Positions 51,433 to 60,345 of a stretch of DNA of 64,000 nt are shown here, in pieces. The notes beneath the pieces were generated by a model. The model saw only the letters and a list, made by a program, of their open reading frames with translations. It made no database searches and was not told where the DNA came from. The stretch lies in assembly GCF_028550595.1 (NCBI RefSeq), contig NZ_JAQQGN010000004.1:62001-126000 (forward strand). The letters are read 5' to 3'. The DNA comes from Luteimonas sp. BLCC-B24. GTDB lineage: Bacteria; Pseudomonadota; Gammaproteobacteria; Xanthomonadales; Xanthomonadaceae. Position numbers and translations under genes: made by a program. Position 1 is the stretch's first letter. Each line of letters starts with the position of its first letter.

Positions 51433-52737
51433 TCAGGCGAGCAGCAGCACGAGTCCGATGATCACGCCCGATGCGAGCAGCAGCATCAGGCAGTAACCCA
51501 TGATGTCCTTGATCTTCAGGCCGGCGATCGCGAGCAGCGGCAGCGCGAAGAACGGCTGCAGCATGCTGGTCCAGGCGTCGCCCCACGCGACCGCCATCGC
51601 CACCCGCGGCAGGTCGGCGCCCAGTGCCTGCGCGGCCGGGATCATCACCGGGGCCTGCACGGCCCACTGGCCGCCGCCGGAGGGCACGAACATGTTGATC
51701 AGTCCGGCCGACAGGAAGGTCAGCACCGGCAGCGTCTCCGCGGTGGCGAACGAGGCGAACCACGTCGACAGGGTCGTCGCCAGGCCGGAGCCGACGAGAA
51801 TCGCCATGATGCCGGCGTAGAACGGAAACTGGATCACGATGCCGGCACCGCCCTTGATCGCCTCCTGCAGCGCCGCCAGCAGCCGCGCCGGCGTCCGGTG
51901 CAACACGATCCCGAGCATCAGGAACGCGTAGTTGACGATGTTGAGGTTCAGGCCGCCACCACCGATGAAGTGATCGGCGAGATAGACGAGGCCGGCGCCG
52001 CCGATCGCGACCGACAGCAGCCCGCCATGCTCGAGGCGTTCGGCCGGCGACGCGTGCGCGTCCCGTGCCGGAGGTTCGACGTCCTCCGGCGGCGTGAACA
52101 GCACGCTGTCGTGTTCGGGCGGTGTCATCGCGCGATTGATCAGCGGAATCGCGATCACCAGCAGCGCGATGATCAGAAGATTGAAGGGCGCGAACAGGGT
52201 CTCGCGGGTCGGGATCAGCCCGATGGCCTCCTGCATGAAATGCCCGTCGGTGGCGATGGTCAACGGAATCGAGCCGGACAGGCCGCCGTGCCAGAGGATG
52301 AAGCCCGAGTACGCACTGGCCACCAGCAGGCGGTAGTCGACACGCACATGCCGCGCCACTTCGCGCGCGAACAGCGCGCCGATCACCAGACCGAAGCCCC
52401 AGTTGATCCAGTTCGCCGCCATCGCGACCAGGGTGACCATGACGATCGCGTTGCGCGGGCTGCGGCAGCGCGACGCCAGCCAGGTGAGTCCACGTTGCAC
52501 CGGCGGCGTCTTGGCGAGAATGAAGCCGGTGACCAGCACCAGCAGCATCTGCATCGAGAACCCGAGCAGCTCCCAGAAGCCGGTGCCCCAGTAGCGCACG
52601 AGCGCCAGTGGCGGCGTGCGCTCGATCGCCAGCGCCGCGATGGCGGCGAGTGCGGTGAAGATCAGGACGAACACGTAGGCGTCGGGCAGATAGCGCTCGA
52701 CGAGGCGGACGGACGAACGGGTCGCACGCTGGAACAT
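51433..52737 (-). CDS. short-chain fatty acid transporter (AtoE family)
   Basis: 434-residue inner-membrane transporter of the AtoE/TIGR00366 family, thought to take up short-chain fatty acids such as acetoacetate or butyrate. About ten to twelve hydrophobic segments; WHGGLSGSIPL near residue 150, INWGFGLVIGALFARE near residue 110 and FVPSGGGQWAVQAPVMIPAA near residue 350 are family blocks. A GTG three codons upstream is an alternative start. No acetoacetate or CoA-transferase genes are adjacent. Confidence 0.9.
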   Translation of the reverse strand: MFQRATRSSVRLVERYLPDAYVFVLIFTALAAIAALAIERTPPLALVRYWGTGFWELLGFSMQMLLVLVTGFILAKTPPVQRGLTWLASRCRSPRNAIVMVTLVAMAANWINWGFGLVIGALFAREVARHVRVDYRLLVASAYSGFILWHGGLSGSIPLTIATDGHFMQEAIGLIPTRETLFAPFNLLIIALLVIAIPLINRAMTPPEHDSVLFTPPEDVEPPARDAHASPAERLEHGGLLSVAIGGAGLVYLADHFIGGGGLNLNIVNYAFLMLGIVLHRTPARLLAALQEAIKGGAGIVIQFPFYAGIMAILVGSGLATTLSTWFASFATAETLPVLTFLSAGLINMFVPSGGGQWAVQAPVMIPAAQALGADLPRVAMAVAWGDAWTSMLQPFFALPLLAIAGLKIKDIMGYCLMLLLASGVIIGLVLLLA

Positions 52738-52827
52738 GGGGAACACCGGCTGACACGCGGGCGGCCAAGCCTAGCGGCATCGCCGGGCGCTGCCTGCTAG
52801 ACCTTGGTCGGCGCGCGGTCGACCAGG

Positions 52828-52856
52828 GCACGGATGCGCGCGATGCGCATCCGTGC
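52828..52856 (-). terminator. 12-bp hairpin after the MliC-like gene
   Basis: GCACGGATGCGC and its complement around a five-base loop, ten bases past the stop. No T-run. Confidence 0.55.
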
Positions 52857-52865
52857 TGCAACCCG

Positions 52866-53261
52866 TCAGACCGGGTCGGCCGGATGCCCGGTGCAGCTGC
52901 GGTCGGGCTGGTCGGCGCGCATCAGCAACGCATCGTGGGCGCCGCGGGTCCAGAGCACGTTGCCTGCACCGTCCACATACTTCGTGCCCGAGGCGGCAGG
53001 CTCGGTCTGCATGGCCAGGGTCAGGCCGTCGACCCGCACCGTGGCCCGATCGCCGCCGTCGAAGCTGGCGTCGACCGGCGTGCCCTCGCAGTCGTAATGG
53101 ACGACCTGTGGCGCGGTAACGGTCGCCGTCTCCGCGGGTGTCGAGCCGCCCGCATCGGCCGCCGGCGGGGGCGTGCGCTCGTCGGGCGGGGCTTCAGCAG
53201 GTGAACAGGCGATCAGCGCGCCGCTGACCGCAGCAACGAGGATGGAAAGATGCCAGCGCAT
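52866..53261 (-). CDS. MliC-like lipoprotein (lysozyme inhibitor family), copy A
   Basis: 131 residues: lipoprotein signal with lipobox ALIAC near residue 19, a proline/threonine-rich linker, then one small beta domain at 53-125 (YDCEGTPVDASF, ASGTKYVDGAGN, two Cys near the ends). This is the MliC/C-type-lysozyme-inhibitor domain, with the two flanking Cys for the disulfide. Likely guards peptidoglycan against lysozyme, or plays a related envelope role. Paralogue of the gene just upstream on the same strand. Confidence 0.8.
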   Translation of the reverse strand: MRWHLSILVAAVSGALIACSPAEAPPDERTPPPAADAGGSTPAETATVTAPQVVHYDCEGTPVDASFDGGDRATVRVDGLTLAMQTEPAASGTKYVDGAGNVLWTRGAHDALLMRADQPDRSCTGHPADPV

Positions 53262-53315
53262 GGTCGTCTCCTTGCCGTGGTAGGACCGGAACGACGCGGG
53301 GGAGGTCGCAGCATA

Positions 53316-53334
53316 GCCCGGCGGAGCGCCGGGC
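53316..53334 (-). terminator. hairpin between the two MliC-like genes
   Basis: GCCCGGCG, GAG loop, CGCCGGGC, about seven bases past the stop of the upstream copy. No T-run. Confidence 0.4.
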
Positions 53335-53341
53335 GTGGACT

Positions 53342-53785
53342 TCAGTAGACGCGGTGGCAGTTGCGCTCGTGGTCGCCTTCGAGCGTCAGCCGGGCTTCGT
53401 CGGGACGGTGCGCCCAGAAGCGGTTGCCGGCGGCGTCGGCATACATCGCGCCGGACGCCGCGTCTTCGCGGTCGAGCGCGAGGGTTTCGCCGTCGACGAC
53501 GAATTTCGCGAGTGCATCGTCGTTCTCGTAGGCCACGGTGATGCGGATGCCCTCGCAGTCGAAGTCGAGGGTGGACGTCGGCTGGGACGCGGCCTCGCGC
53601 GCGGCGAGCGAGCCGGTCATCGGCGTGTCCTCGGGTTCGGTCGGCGCGGCAGGCGGCGCCGGCGGTGGCGTCGCGACGTCGTGGGGCGTCACGTCCCCGG
53701 GCGCCGGTGTGGCCGGCGTCGGCTCGCTGCAGGCGCCGAGTGCGAACGCGGCGATCAGGGCGGTCAAGGCGGGGGCTGCGCGCAT
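53342..53785 (-). CDS. MliC-like lipoprotein, copy B
   Basis: 147 residues: lipobox ALGAC near residue 18, a long proline/threonine linker to about residue 70, and the MliC-type domain with DFDCEG, ASGAMYADAAGNRFW and a terminal Cys (HERNCHRV). It shares ASGxxYxDxAGN and the Cys pattern with copy A, so the pair arose by tandem duplication. Same strand, about 80 bases apart, a hairpin between. Outer-membrane or periplasmic. Confidence 0.8.
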   Translation of the reverse strand: MRAAPALTALIAAFALGACSEPTPATPAPGDVTPHDVATPPPAPPAAPTEPEDTPMTGSLAAREAASQPTSTLDFDCEGIRITVAYENDDALAKFVVDGETLALDREDAASGAMYADAAGNRFWAHRPDEARLTLEGDHERNCHRVY

Positions 53786-53917
53786 GGGATGTCCTCGTCG
53801 AACGTGGATCGGGGCCGGCTGACCGGCCCGCTTACCGTAGGCAGGCCGCCGTGAACACCCGGTATGGCATCCACGGCGCGCTGCACGTGCGTCGGCACGG
53901 TCACGGGTGCGACGCGA

Positions 53918-56260
53918 TCAGGCCGCGAGCCCGCGCATCGCGTAGCGGTGCCGGTCGGCGCCGCTGCCCGTACTCGCGACCGCCGCGAGGAAATCGCGCC
54001 CCCAGCGCTCGATGTCGTAATGGCGCACGGTCTCGAACAACTGGCGCTGGCGCCCCACGGCCTCGTGATCGGGCATCGCCAGCGCCTGGCGCAGGCCGGC
54101 GACGAGATCCGTCTGGTCGTGCGGATTGGTCAGCACCGCGCCCTTGAGTTCGGCGGCGGCCCCGGCGAATTCCGACAGCACCAGGGTGCCGGCCGACCCC
54201 TCGATGCCATGGGCGGCGACGAATTCCTTGGCGACGAGATTCAGGCCATCCCGCAACGGGGTGATCCACATCACGTCGGCTGCCGCGTAATGCGCCAGCA
54301 CTTCCTCGAAGGCCAGTGCGCGGGCGAAGAACCGCACCGGCGTCCAGTCGAGCATCGCGTAGCGCCCGTTGATGCGTCCCACGGCCTGTTCGATCCGGGT
54401 CTGCAACTCGCGGTAGATGGTCATCTCCTTTGCGGCCGGCACGCAGACCATCAGCAGGTTGACCTTGCCGCGCAGCTCGGGCTCTGCGTCCAGAAGGCGC
54501 TCGAACGCCAGCAGTTTTTCCAGCGTGCCCTTGGTGTAGTCGAGGCGCTCGACCGACAGGACGAGCTTGCGCCCGGCGAATTCGCGCCGGATCTGCTCCA
54601 GGCGCACGCGCACCCGGGGATGGGCGAGGCCGCGCTCGATGCGCTTGATGTCGGTGCCCACCGGATGCGCCCCCAGGCCCACGGCGCGGTCACCGACCCG
54701 GATGCGGGTGATCATCTCGTCGAGCCCGACGGCGCAGCCGTAGGTGAGGAAGCGTGGTGCGCAGCCTTCGCGCTCCAGCACCTCGGTCGGCATCGCACCG
54801 CGCACCACGTCGACGAAGTTCTCCACCTGCCGCGGAATGTGGAAACCGATGTAGTCGCACTGCAACAGGCTGCCGAGGATCTCGCGGCGCCACGGCACCA
54901 CGTTGAACACGTCGGCCGACGGGAAGTACGTGTGATGGAAGAATGCGATGCGCACGTCCGGCCGCAGCTCGCGCAGGTAGGCCGGCACCATCCACAGGTT
55001 GTAGTCGTGCAGCCACACCGTGGCGCCGGGCGCGGCCTCGGCAGCCGTGGCCTCGGCGAACTTGCGGTTCACGCGCAGGTAGATGGCCCAGTCGTCCTCG
55101 CTGAAACGCGCGCGTTCCCAGAACGTGTGCAGCATCGGCCAGAACGCTTCCTTGGAGAAGCGCTTGTAGAACGCATCGACTTCGGTCTTCGACAGCGGCA
55201 CGCGGGCCACCGTGAGATCGGGATAGGCCTCCGCATCGACCGGCGTGCGGGTTTCGAAGCTGCCGAGCTTGGGATCGTCGACACTCCATGCCACCCACGA
55301 GCCCCGCTGCCCGCCACCGAAAAAGCCGAGCAGACTCGGAATGATGCCGTTCGGGGAGGTCGGACGCCGACGCTTGCGCGCGCCGTCCTCGACGTATTCC
55401 TCGTAGGGCAGGCGGTGGTAGACCATCACCAGATCCGACTGGCCCGTCGCCGGCTCGGCCGTGCTGCGCAGGTGCGGGTCGTCGGCGTCGAGCAGGTCGA
55501 AGTGTGCGATGGCTTCGAGGATGCCGCCGCAGCCGGGCGCCTGGGCGTGGAAGACGTTGGAGAGCTGATCGGTGGCCTTGACCAGCGCCGGCTCCGATTC
55601 ACCCACGCACACGCCCTGGAAGCCCGAGGTGTACATCGACAGGTCGTTGAGCGTGTCGCCCGCCACGAGCACGCGCTCGCAAGGCAGATCGAGGTGCGCG
55701 GCGAGTGCGGCCAGCGTGCGGCCCTTGTCGGTATCGGGCGGAAGGATGTCGAGATAGCGGTCGGCCGAATACAGCACCGAACAGCCCAGACGCCTGGCCG
55801 TCGCCTCGATGTCGCCGCGCATCTCGGCCAGCGCCTCGGGTTCGCAGAAATACGAGCAGCGGCGTTCCTGGGGGACGTCCTGGCGCACGAGGCCGGGGAA
55901 CACCGCCATTTCGCCGGCGACGGCGTGCTCGCCCGGCCAGCGGCGGTCGATCCGCGTCTGCAGTGGCTGGATGGGCTGCAGCGTGTGTCCGTCGACGACG
56001 GTGCCGCCGACGTCGCAGATCACGTAGTCGGGACGCGGCAGGCTGGGATCGGCGAGCAGCGGCATGACGGCTTCGAGGCCGCGGCCGGTGACGAAGGTCA
56101 GACGGATCTCCGGATGACGGTCGACCAGGCGGTAGAGCTGCTGGCGGTGCGCGGGGGATCCGGCGAGGAAGGTGCCGTCGAGGTCGGTCGCGAGCATCAG
56201 ACGCGGCACGAACGGCATGTTGGCAGGGGCGAGGTCGGGCGAGATCGGATCTGGGGTCAA
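53918..56260 (-). CDS. ggpPS: bifunctional glucosylglycerol-phosphate synthase/phosphatase (HAD + GT20)
   Basis: 780 residues. Residues about 15-290 form a HAD-IIB phosphatase (DLDGTFLAG with both catalytic Asp, VTGRG, DKGRTLAAL, AGDTLNDLSMY). Residues 310-770 form a GT20 trehalose-phosphate-synthase-like domain: HDYNLWMVP, FFHHTYFPSADVFNV, SVERLDYTKGT and TPLRDGLNLVAKEFV. This fusion with an N-terminal phosphatase is that of GgpPS, which makes the compatible solute glucosylglycerol. The TTG at 56260 follows AAGGA and overlaps the stop of the upstream MFS gene; an ATG at 56218 is the alternative. Cytoplasmic; expected to be salt-induced. Confidence 0.88.
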   Translation of the reverse strand: MTPDPISPDLAPANMPFVPRLMLATDLDGTFLAGSPAHRQQLYRLVDRHPEIRLTFVTGRGLEAVMPLLADPSLPRPDYVICDVGGTVVDGHTLQPIQPLQTRIDRRWPGEHAVAGEMAVFPGLVRQDVPQERRCSYFCEPEALAEMRGDIEATARRLGCSVLYSADRYLDILPPDTDKGRTLAALAAHLDLPCERVLVAGDTLNDLSMYTSGFQGVCVGESEPALVKATDQLSNVFHAQAPGCGGILEAIAHFDLLDADDPHLRSTAEPATGQSDLVMVYHRLPYEEYVEDGARKRRRPTSPNGIIPSLLGFFGGGQRGSWVAWSVDDPKLGSFETRTPVDAEAYPDLTVARVPLSKTEVDAFYKRFSKEAFWPMLHTFWERARFSEDDWAIYLRVNRKFAEATAAEAAPGATVWLHDYNLWMVPAYLRELRPDVRIAFFHHTYFPSADVFNVVPWRREILGSLLQCDYIGFHIPRQVENFVDVVRGAMPTEVLEREGCAPRFLTYGCAVGLDEMITRIRVGDRAVGLGAHPVGTDIKRIERGLAHPRVRVRLEQIRREFAGRKLVLSVERLDYTKGTLEKLLAFERLLDAEPELRGKVNLLMVCVPAAKEMTIYRELQTRIEQAVGRINGRYAMLDWTPVRFFARALAFEEVLAHYAAADVMWITPLRDGLNLVAKEFVAAHGIEGSAGTLVLSEFAGAAAELKGAVLTNPHDQTDLVAGLRQALAMPDHEAVGRQRQLFETVRHYDIERWGRDFLAAVASTGSGADRHRYAMRGLAA

Positions 56261-57516
56261 TGCTTGTCCTTGTGGTGTGGGTCGGAACGGTCGGGGCCTT
56301 CGGGCGCAGGGCCGGTTTCGGGCAGCAGTTCCAGCGCCGAGGGCGTGGTGCGCAGCATCGGATGGAAGTGCGCCGGGTGGTCGTTGTCGCGGCGACGCAC
56401 CAGTCGGCGCCCGGCCGCGATCAGGGCCAGCGCGCCGAGGATCACCGCGAACGAGGCCGGCAGCGCGGACGGCCCGAACCGCGACATGGCGACGCCGGCC
56501 AGCGCCGGTCCGATCGCCGAGCCGACCCCGTTGAGCAGCAGCAGGCTCGAGCAGCCCGACAGGGTGTCTTCGGTCGGCAGGTGGTCCAGCAGGTGGGCCA
56601 CGCAGATGGGGTAGATCGCGAACGCCACGCCGCCGAACAGGAAGAACAGGCCGAACAGCAGCCACTGCGACTGGGGTGCGATGAACACCATCGCCACGCC
56701 CAGCAGCGCGGCCGCGGCGCAGATCAGGGCCAGGGTGATGCGCCGGTCGCCGCCATCGGACATGCGCCCGATCGGCCACTGCAGCAGCGCACCGCCGAGG
56801 ATCGTCGCGCTCATCAGCGATGCGATGCCCTGCAGGTCCAGGCCCAGACCACTCGCGTACACCGCGCCCATGCCCCAGAAGCCGCCCATCGCCAGACCCG
56901 CCAGCAGCGAGCCGCTGGCGGCGGCCGGTGCGGCGCGCCACAACGCCGCCACGGCCAGCCGCGGCACCGACGGCAACGTCGGCTGCACCATCCGGCTGGC
57001 CACGACCGGCAGCGCCGCCAGGCAGACGAGAATCGCGACCACGCTGAAGAGTGCGAACGAGGCCGGATCCTGCAGGCCCAGCAGCCACTGGCCGGCCGCC
57101 AGGGCGAGCAGGTTGACCGCCATGTAGACAGCGAACACCTGACTGCGCTTGTCCGGCGGCGCCTGCACGTTGAGCCAGCTTTCGATCACCGTGTACAGGC
57201 CCACCAGCGCGATGCCGGTGAGCACGCGCAGGCCGCCCCAGGCCCAAGGATCGATGAAGATCGGATGCAGCAGCACCGCCGCCGCGCACAGCGCCGCGTA
57301 GAACGCGAACGCGCGGATGTGGCCGATGCGCTGGATCAGCCCGGGTGCGAGATAGGTGCCGAGAAAGAACCCGACGAAATAGCCGGACATGATCAGACCG
57401 AGCGTCTGGTCACTGAACCCCTCCAACCCGCCGCGGACGGCGAGCAGGGTACCGAGCAGGCCGCTGCCCATCAGCAGCAGGGCCACACCGGCCAGAAGCG
57501 CGGTCAGGGCGCGCAC
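56257..57516 (-). CDS. MFS transporter (YcaD-like)
   Basis: 419-residue major facilitator with twelve hydrophobic segments, N-terminal half ending before the central loop at about residue 200. GQWLLGLQDP near residue 143 and RIGHIRAFAFYA near residue 62 fit the YcaD group. The GTG at 57516 opens the first helix; the cytoplasmic tail is His/Asp-rich (DPHHKDKH). It overlaps the ggpPS gene, an order known from Stenotrophomonas, so it probably moves glucosylglycerol or a related osmolyte. An AT-rich region with an extended -10 precedes it. Confidence 0.85.
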   Translation of the reverse strand: MRALTALLAGVALLLMGSGLLGTLLAVRGGLEGFSDQTLGLIMSGYFVGFFLGTYLAPGLIQRIGHIRAFAFYAALCAAAVLLHPIFIDPWAWGGLRVLTGIALVGLYTVIESWLNVQAPPDKRSQVFAVYMAVNLLALAAGQWLLGLQDPASFALFSVVAILVCLAALPVVASRMVQPTLPSVPRLAVAALWRAAPAAASGSLLAGLAMGGFWGMGAVYASGLGLDLQGIASLMSATILGGALLQWPIGRMSDGGDRRITLALICAAAALLGVAMVFIAPQSQWLLFGLFFLFGGVAFAIYPICVAHLLDHLPTEDTLSGCSSLLLLNGVGSAIGPALAGVAMSRFGPSALPASFAVILGALALIAAGRRLVRRRDNDHPAHFHPMLRTTPSALELLPETGPAPEGPDRSDPHHKDKH

Positions 57517-57558
57517 GACAGCGATAGCAGCCTCCGGGCGTTGCGACGAAGGCGGACG

Positions 57559-57567
57559 ATCATAACA
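57559..57567 (-). promoter_or_regulatory. extended -10 element of the ycaD/ggpPS operon
   Basis: TGTTATGAT on the minus strand (TG plus TATGAT), about 43 bases before the GTG start, within an AT-rich island (57556-57590). No good -35 is visible, which is usual for extended -10 promoters. Confidence 0.45.
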
Positions 57568-57744
57568 CGTTGAAAAATATGGTTATTTCACGCCGTCTTT
57601 GCGGCTGCTCCAGGCTGCTGCGACGCAGCAGAAACCGGTTGCAGAACAGGCGCTTGCGTCGCGTGGCAAAAGGCCGCGCGCGGTTCGACTCCCCCTGAAC
57701 ACGGGGTGCGCGACGATGGCGCTTTCCGATACCAGGAGTGATCG

Positions 57745-58530
57745 ATGGCGCGTCCGCCCGTGCTGCTGTCCCTGTCCGCCGTCGTTTCGACCCTCGTCCT
57801 CGCCGCGTGCGGCGGCGGGTCACCGGCGTCGGACGACATCGCGCCGATGCCTGCCGACCCACCGGGCTCGATCGCCGCCTCCGACGACGTGGGACGTGCG
57901 CTGGACGAGGATGTGGTGGTATCGACCAACGAGCCGTTCTGGCAGGCCCGGGTCGAAGGCACCACCCTGGTGTTGACCGGCGTCGACGCGTCGGAGCGCA
58001 GGCTCGAGGTCGTCACCTCGACGATGACGGCGGACGGGCGACGCGTCACCGCGCGCGACGTGAAGGGCGAGGTGGTGCTGATCGTGCGCCGCATGCGCTG
58101 CGAGGACGACATGTCCGGCGCGCGCTTCCCGATGACGGGGCTGCTGACCATCGACGGCCGCGGCCCGTTCCGCGGCTGCGCGCGTCCCGCGTCGATGGCG
58201 ATGCCGGGCGAACCGGAGACTGCGACGCGCGTCGTGCCCGATGTCTTCATCGGACGATGGGATGCGGACCAGGCCGCATGCGCGGCGGGGCGCGCCAGCG
58301 ATCTGGCCCTGACGATCGCCCCCGACCGGCTGGTCTTCCACGAGAGCACGGCGATGCCGACGGACGTCGACCCGGTGGATGCACGCACCGTACGCGTCTC
58401 GCTCGACTTCGAGGGCGAAGGCGAGCGCTGGCAGGCGATCCGCACCCTGCGCCTCGACGCCGAGGGCGGCACGCTGATCGTCGAGGCCCCGGACGGCGCA
58501 GCGCCGCCGCGTGTGCGTTGCGAGGACTGA
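57745..58530 (+). CDS. lipoprotein with COG3650-type C-terminal domain
   Basis: 261 residues; lipobox LVLAAC near residue 21, then a glycine/alanine linker. The N-terminal domain (about 60-150, NEPFWQARVEG, MRCEDDMSGARFPM) and the C-terminal domain (about 160-255, VFIGRWDADQAAC) resemble the HslJ/META-type and COG3650 small envelope domains. Four cysteines may form disulfides. AGGAG precedes the ATG. Envelope lipoprotein of unknown role, divergent from the ycaD operon. Confidence 0.75.
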   Translation: MARPPVLLSLSAVVSTLVLAACGGGSPASDDIAPMPADPPGSIAASDDVGRALDEDVVVSTNEPFWQARVEGTTLVLTGVDASERRLEVVTSTMTADGRRVTARDVKGEVVLIVRRMRCEDDMSGARFPMTGLLTIDGRGPFRGCARPASMAMPGEPETATRVVPDVFIGRWDADQAACAAGRASDLALTIAPDRLVFHESTAMPTDVDPVDARTVRVSLDFEGEGERWQAIRTLRLDAEGGTLIVEAPDGAAPPRVRCED

Positions 58531-58584
58531 ACAGGCTGTCCCGACCGCTGCAGTGCCGTGCGCCGGCGTCCTCGTCGGCCGCGC

Positions 58585-58872
58585 TCAGGCGCTGTCGATG
58601 CGTTCGATCGTCTCGATGTCGCCGACCCAGATGAAATGCGGGACGTCGGGCGCGGCCAGGTCGTCGAGCCGGAGCAGGGCGTTGTGACCTTCGTCGCCAG
58701 CGGCGTCACGGAAGGTTTCCACGGTGGGACGTACCGCGACGATGCCCTCGATGCGCGCGCCGCTGTCCAGAGTGACCCGCACATGCGCCTCGTCGTGGAG
58801 GATGCGGATCCGCTCTTCGATCCGATCGAGATCGGCGCGCGCGGTGTGGATGCGCGGCGGGGTATGACTCAT
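58585..58872 (-). CDS. DUF3247 family protein
   Basis: 95-residue cytoplasmic protein typical of Xanthomonadales (DUF3247): RADLDRIEERIRILHDEAHVRVTL, then EGIVAVRPTVETFRD near residue 45 and DVPHFIWVGDIETIERIDS at the end. It resembles a small LSm/SH3-like barrel with an N-terminal helix. GGAG precedes the ATG. Function unknown. Confidence 0.85.
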   Translation of the reverse strand: MSHTPPRIHTARADLDRIEERIRILHDEAHVRVTLDSGARIEGIVAVRPTVETFRDAAGDEGHNALLRLDDLAAPDVPHFIWVGDIETIERIDSA

Positions 58873-58934
58873 GGCGATGCTCCGTTCGGGCGGCACAGGC
58901 TGCGACGCGGACGGACAAGGCCGGGTGACGGCCG

Positions 58935-59657
58935 TCAGGCCCCGCTGTCGGACCCGAGCAACCGGTCGTATTCGTTGCGGATGCCCGAATAGCACTCGCA
59001 GCTGCGTGCGAGCAGGCATTCGCGCTCGAGCACCTGGATCAGACCGCGGCTGTAGCGGATGCAGCCGTCGTCCTGCAGCCGTCGCGCCGCCTCGGTGATG
59101 CCCTCGCGGCGCACGCCGAGCAGGCGCGCGATCTGCTCCTGGGTCATCTTGATCTCGGCCGAGCCGATCCGGTCGTTGACCAGCAGCAGCCAGCGCGACA
59201 GCTGCCGATCGACGGTGTGGTGCCGGTTGCAGACGCCAGTGAGGGCGGTCTGGGTCAGCAGGGCCTGCATGTAGCGCAGCAGGATGGCCTGGAAGGCCCC
59301 CCCGCGCCGGAACTCGCGCTGGGCGATGTCCGCGCGCAGGGCCAGCGCTTCACCGCCCGCCTGCACGACCGCGCGCACCGGCAAGGTGCGGTTGTTGGCC
59401 ACAAGACCAATGCCGACGACGCCTTCGTTGCCGATCATCGCGACTTCGCTGGTATCGCCGTTTTCCAGCGCATAGAGCAGCGACACGATGCCCTCGCGCG
59501 GAAAGTACATCGTGCTCTGCTGCGCGCTGGCCTCGTGCAGCACCTTGCCGACAGGCAGCTCCACGAGCTGCAGATCGCCACCGATGCGTTCACAGACATC
59601 GTGGGGAAGATCCTGCAGCAATCCGTTGTGGGGGGCCCAATCGGCTTTCTTTGCCAT
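58935..59657 (-). CDS. Crp/Fnr-family transcriptional regulator
   Basis: 240 residues: cNMP-type sensory domain (about 15-135, VELPVGKVLHEASAQQSTMYFPREG), dimer helix and a winged helix-turn-helix (MTQEQIARLLGVRREGITEAARRLQ near residue 178). The Cys positions of Fnr are absent; a Cys-x-Cys (SCECY) lies near the C-terminus. It belongs to the Clp/Fnr-like group with unknown ligand. ATG at 59657 is chosen over an upstream in-frame ATG at 59756. Confidence 0.88.
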   Translation of the reverse strand: MAKKADWAPHNGLLQDLPHDVCERIGGDLQLVELPVGKVLHEASAQQSTMYFPREGIVSLLYALENGDTSEVAMIGNEGVVGIGLVANNRTLPVRAVVQAGGEALALRADIAQREFRRGGAFQAILLRYMQALLTQTALTGVCNRHHTVDRQLSRWLLLVNDRIGSAEIKMTQEQIARLLGVRREGITEAARRLQDDGCIRYSRGLIQVLERECLLARSCECYSGIRNEYDRLLGSDSGA

Positions 59658-60026
59658 GCGTGTTCGTAGCGTGAAGACCTGGAAGCGGTGTCGGATTGTC
59701 CCGGCTGAATGCGGAAGCGTATGTGCGCCACCGCGCATAAAGTCGCCGGGCTGCAACCTCGATGCCTTCGGCCGTTCATCTTCGTGCGGACCATGCCTGC
59801 ATGGCGTGTTCAGGGACCGTGGAGGGCTGTGTGTGTGTGCCGTCGATCAGCGCCGGCCGCTGCCGGCGCGGCCACGATCCAGGCCCGGGCGGATTCCGCG
59901 CGATGGACTACACACGGCATTCGGGGCGGGTGCTGCGCGTCCGTCAGGATGTGCACCCGTGGCAATGCGGCCACTGACCGTCCGCGACGCGATCGCGCGG
60001 CGCGGTGACCGCGCAGGTGGGGCAGG
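59658..60026. other. gene-free gap, 369 bases
   Basis: Contains the promoter of the Crp-family gene (59660-59740 side) and a short TG repeat at 59828-59839 (six units). Frames here are short and arginine-rich; no gene, hairpin or Fnr-type palindrome seen. Confidence 0.5.
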
Positions 60027-60206
60027 TCAATCGTCCCGGCCGCCCTCGAGCCGGACGGCGTCGCCGTCCACATCGAGATGCATCGTGATCGGCCGGCAAC
60101 AGACCGGGCAGTCTTCGATGTACTCCCCGGACGTCTCGCCGCCATCGACCAGGGCTTCGAAGCGCTCACCGCACCACGGGCATCGCAGGGAAGTCGTCGT
60201 CCACAT
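60027..60206 (-). CDS. CPXCG motif zinc-ribbon protein
   Basis: 59-residue protein with a four-cysteine zinc ribbon: RCPWCGE near residue 8 and EDCPVCCRPI near residue 32. This is the CPXCG-motif small protein family of unknown function. ATG at 60206 gives the family length; longer frames are not credible. It is divergent from the molybdoenzyme gene, 139 bases apart. Confidence 0.8.
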   Translation of the reverse strand: MWTTTSLRCPWCGERFEALVDGGETSGEYIEDCPVCCRPITMHLDVDGDAVRLEGGRDD

Positions 60207-60345
60207 GGGGCCATCATCGCCCGAACCGCGCCGCCGGATGTCGAGCTTGCGCAATCCGCGCATCGCCACTGCCCGGCGTTCACGCCTGCCGACATGCCGC
60301 CCGCCTAGTGTGGTGCCGGTGTTCCACAGGACGAAGGCGACACCG

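Noticed and set aside
53864..56614. A 916-residue plus-strand frame
   Set aside because: Antisense of the ggpPS gene; open only because of high GC content.
59828..59839. TG dinucleotide repeat
   Set aside because: Only six units; not in a coding or clear promoter position, so no phase-variation claim is made.
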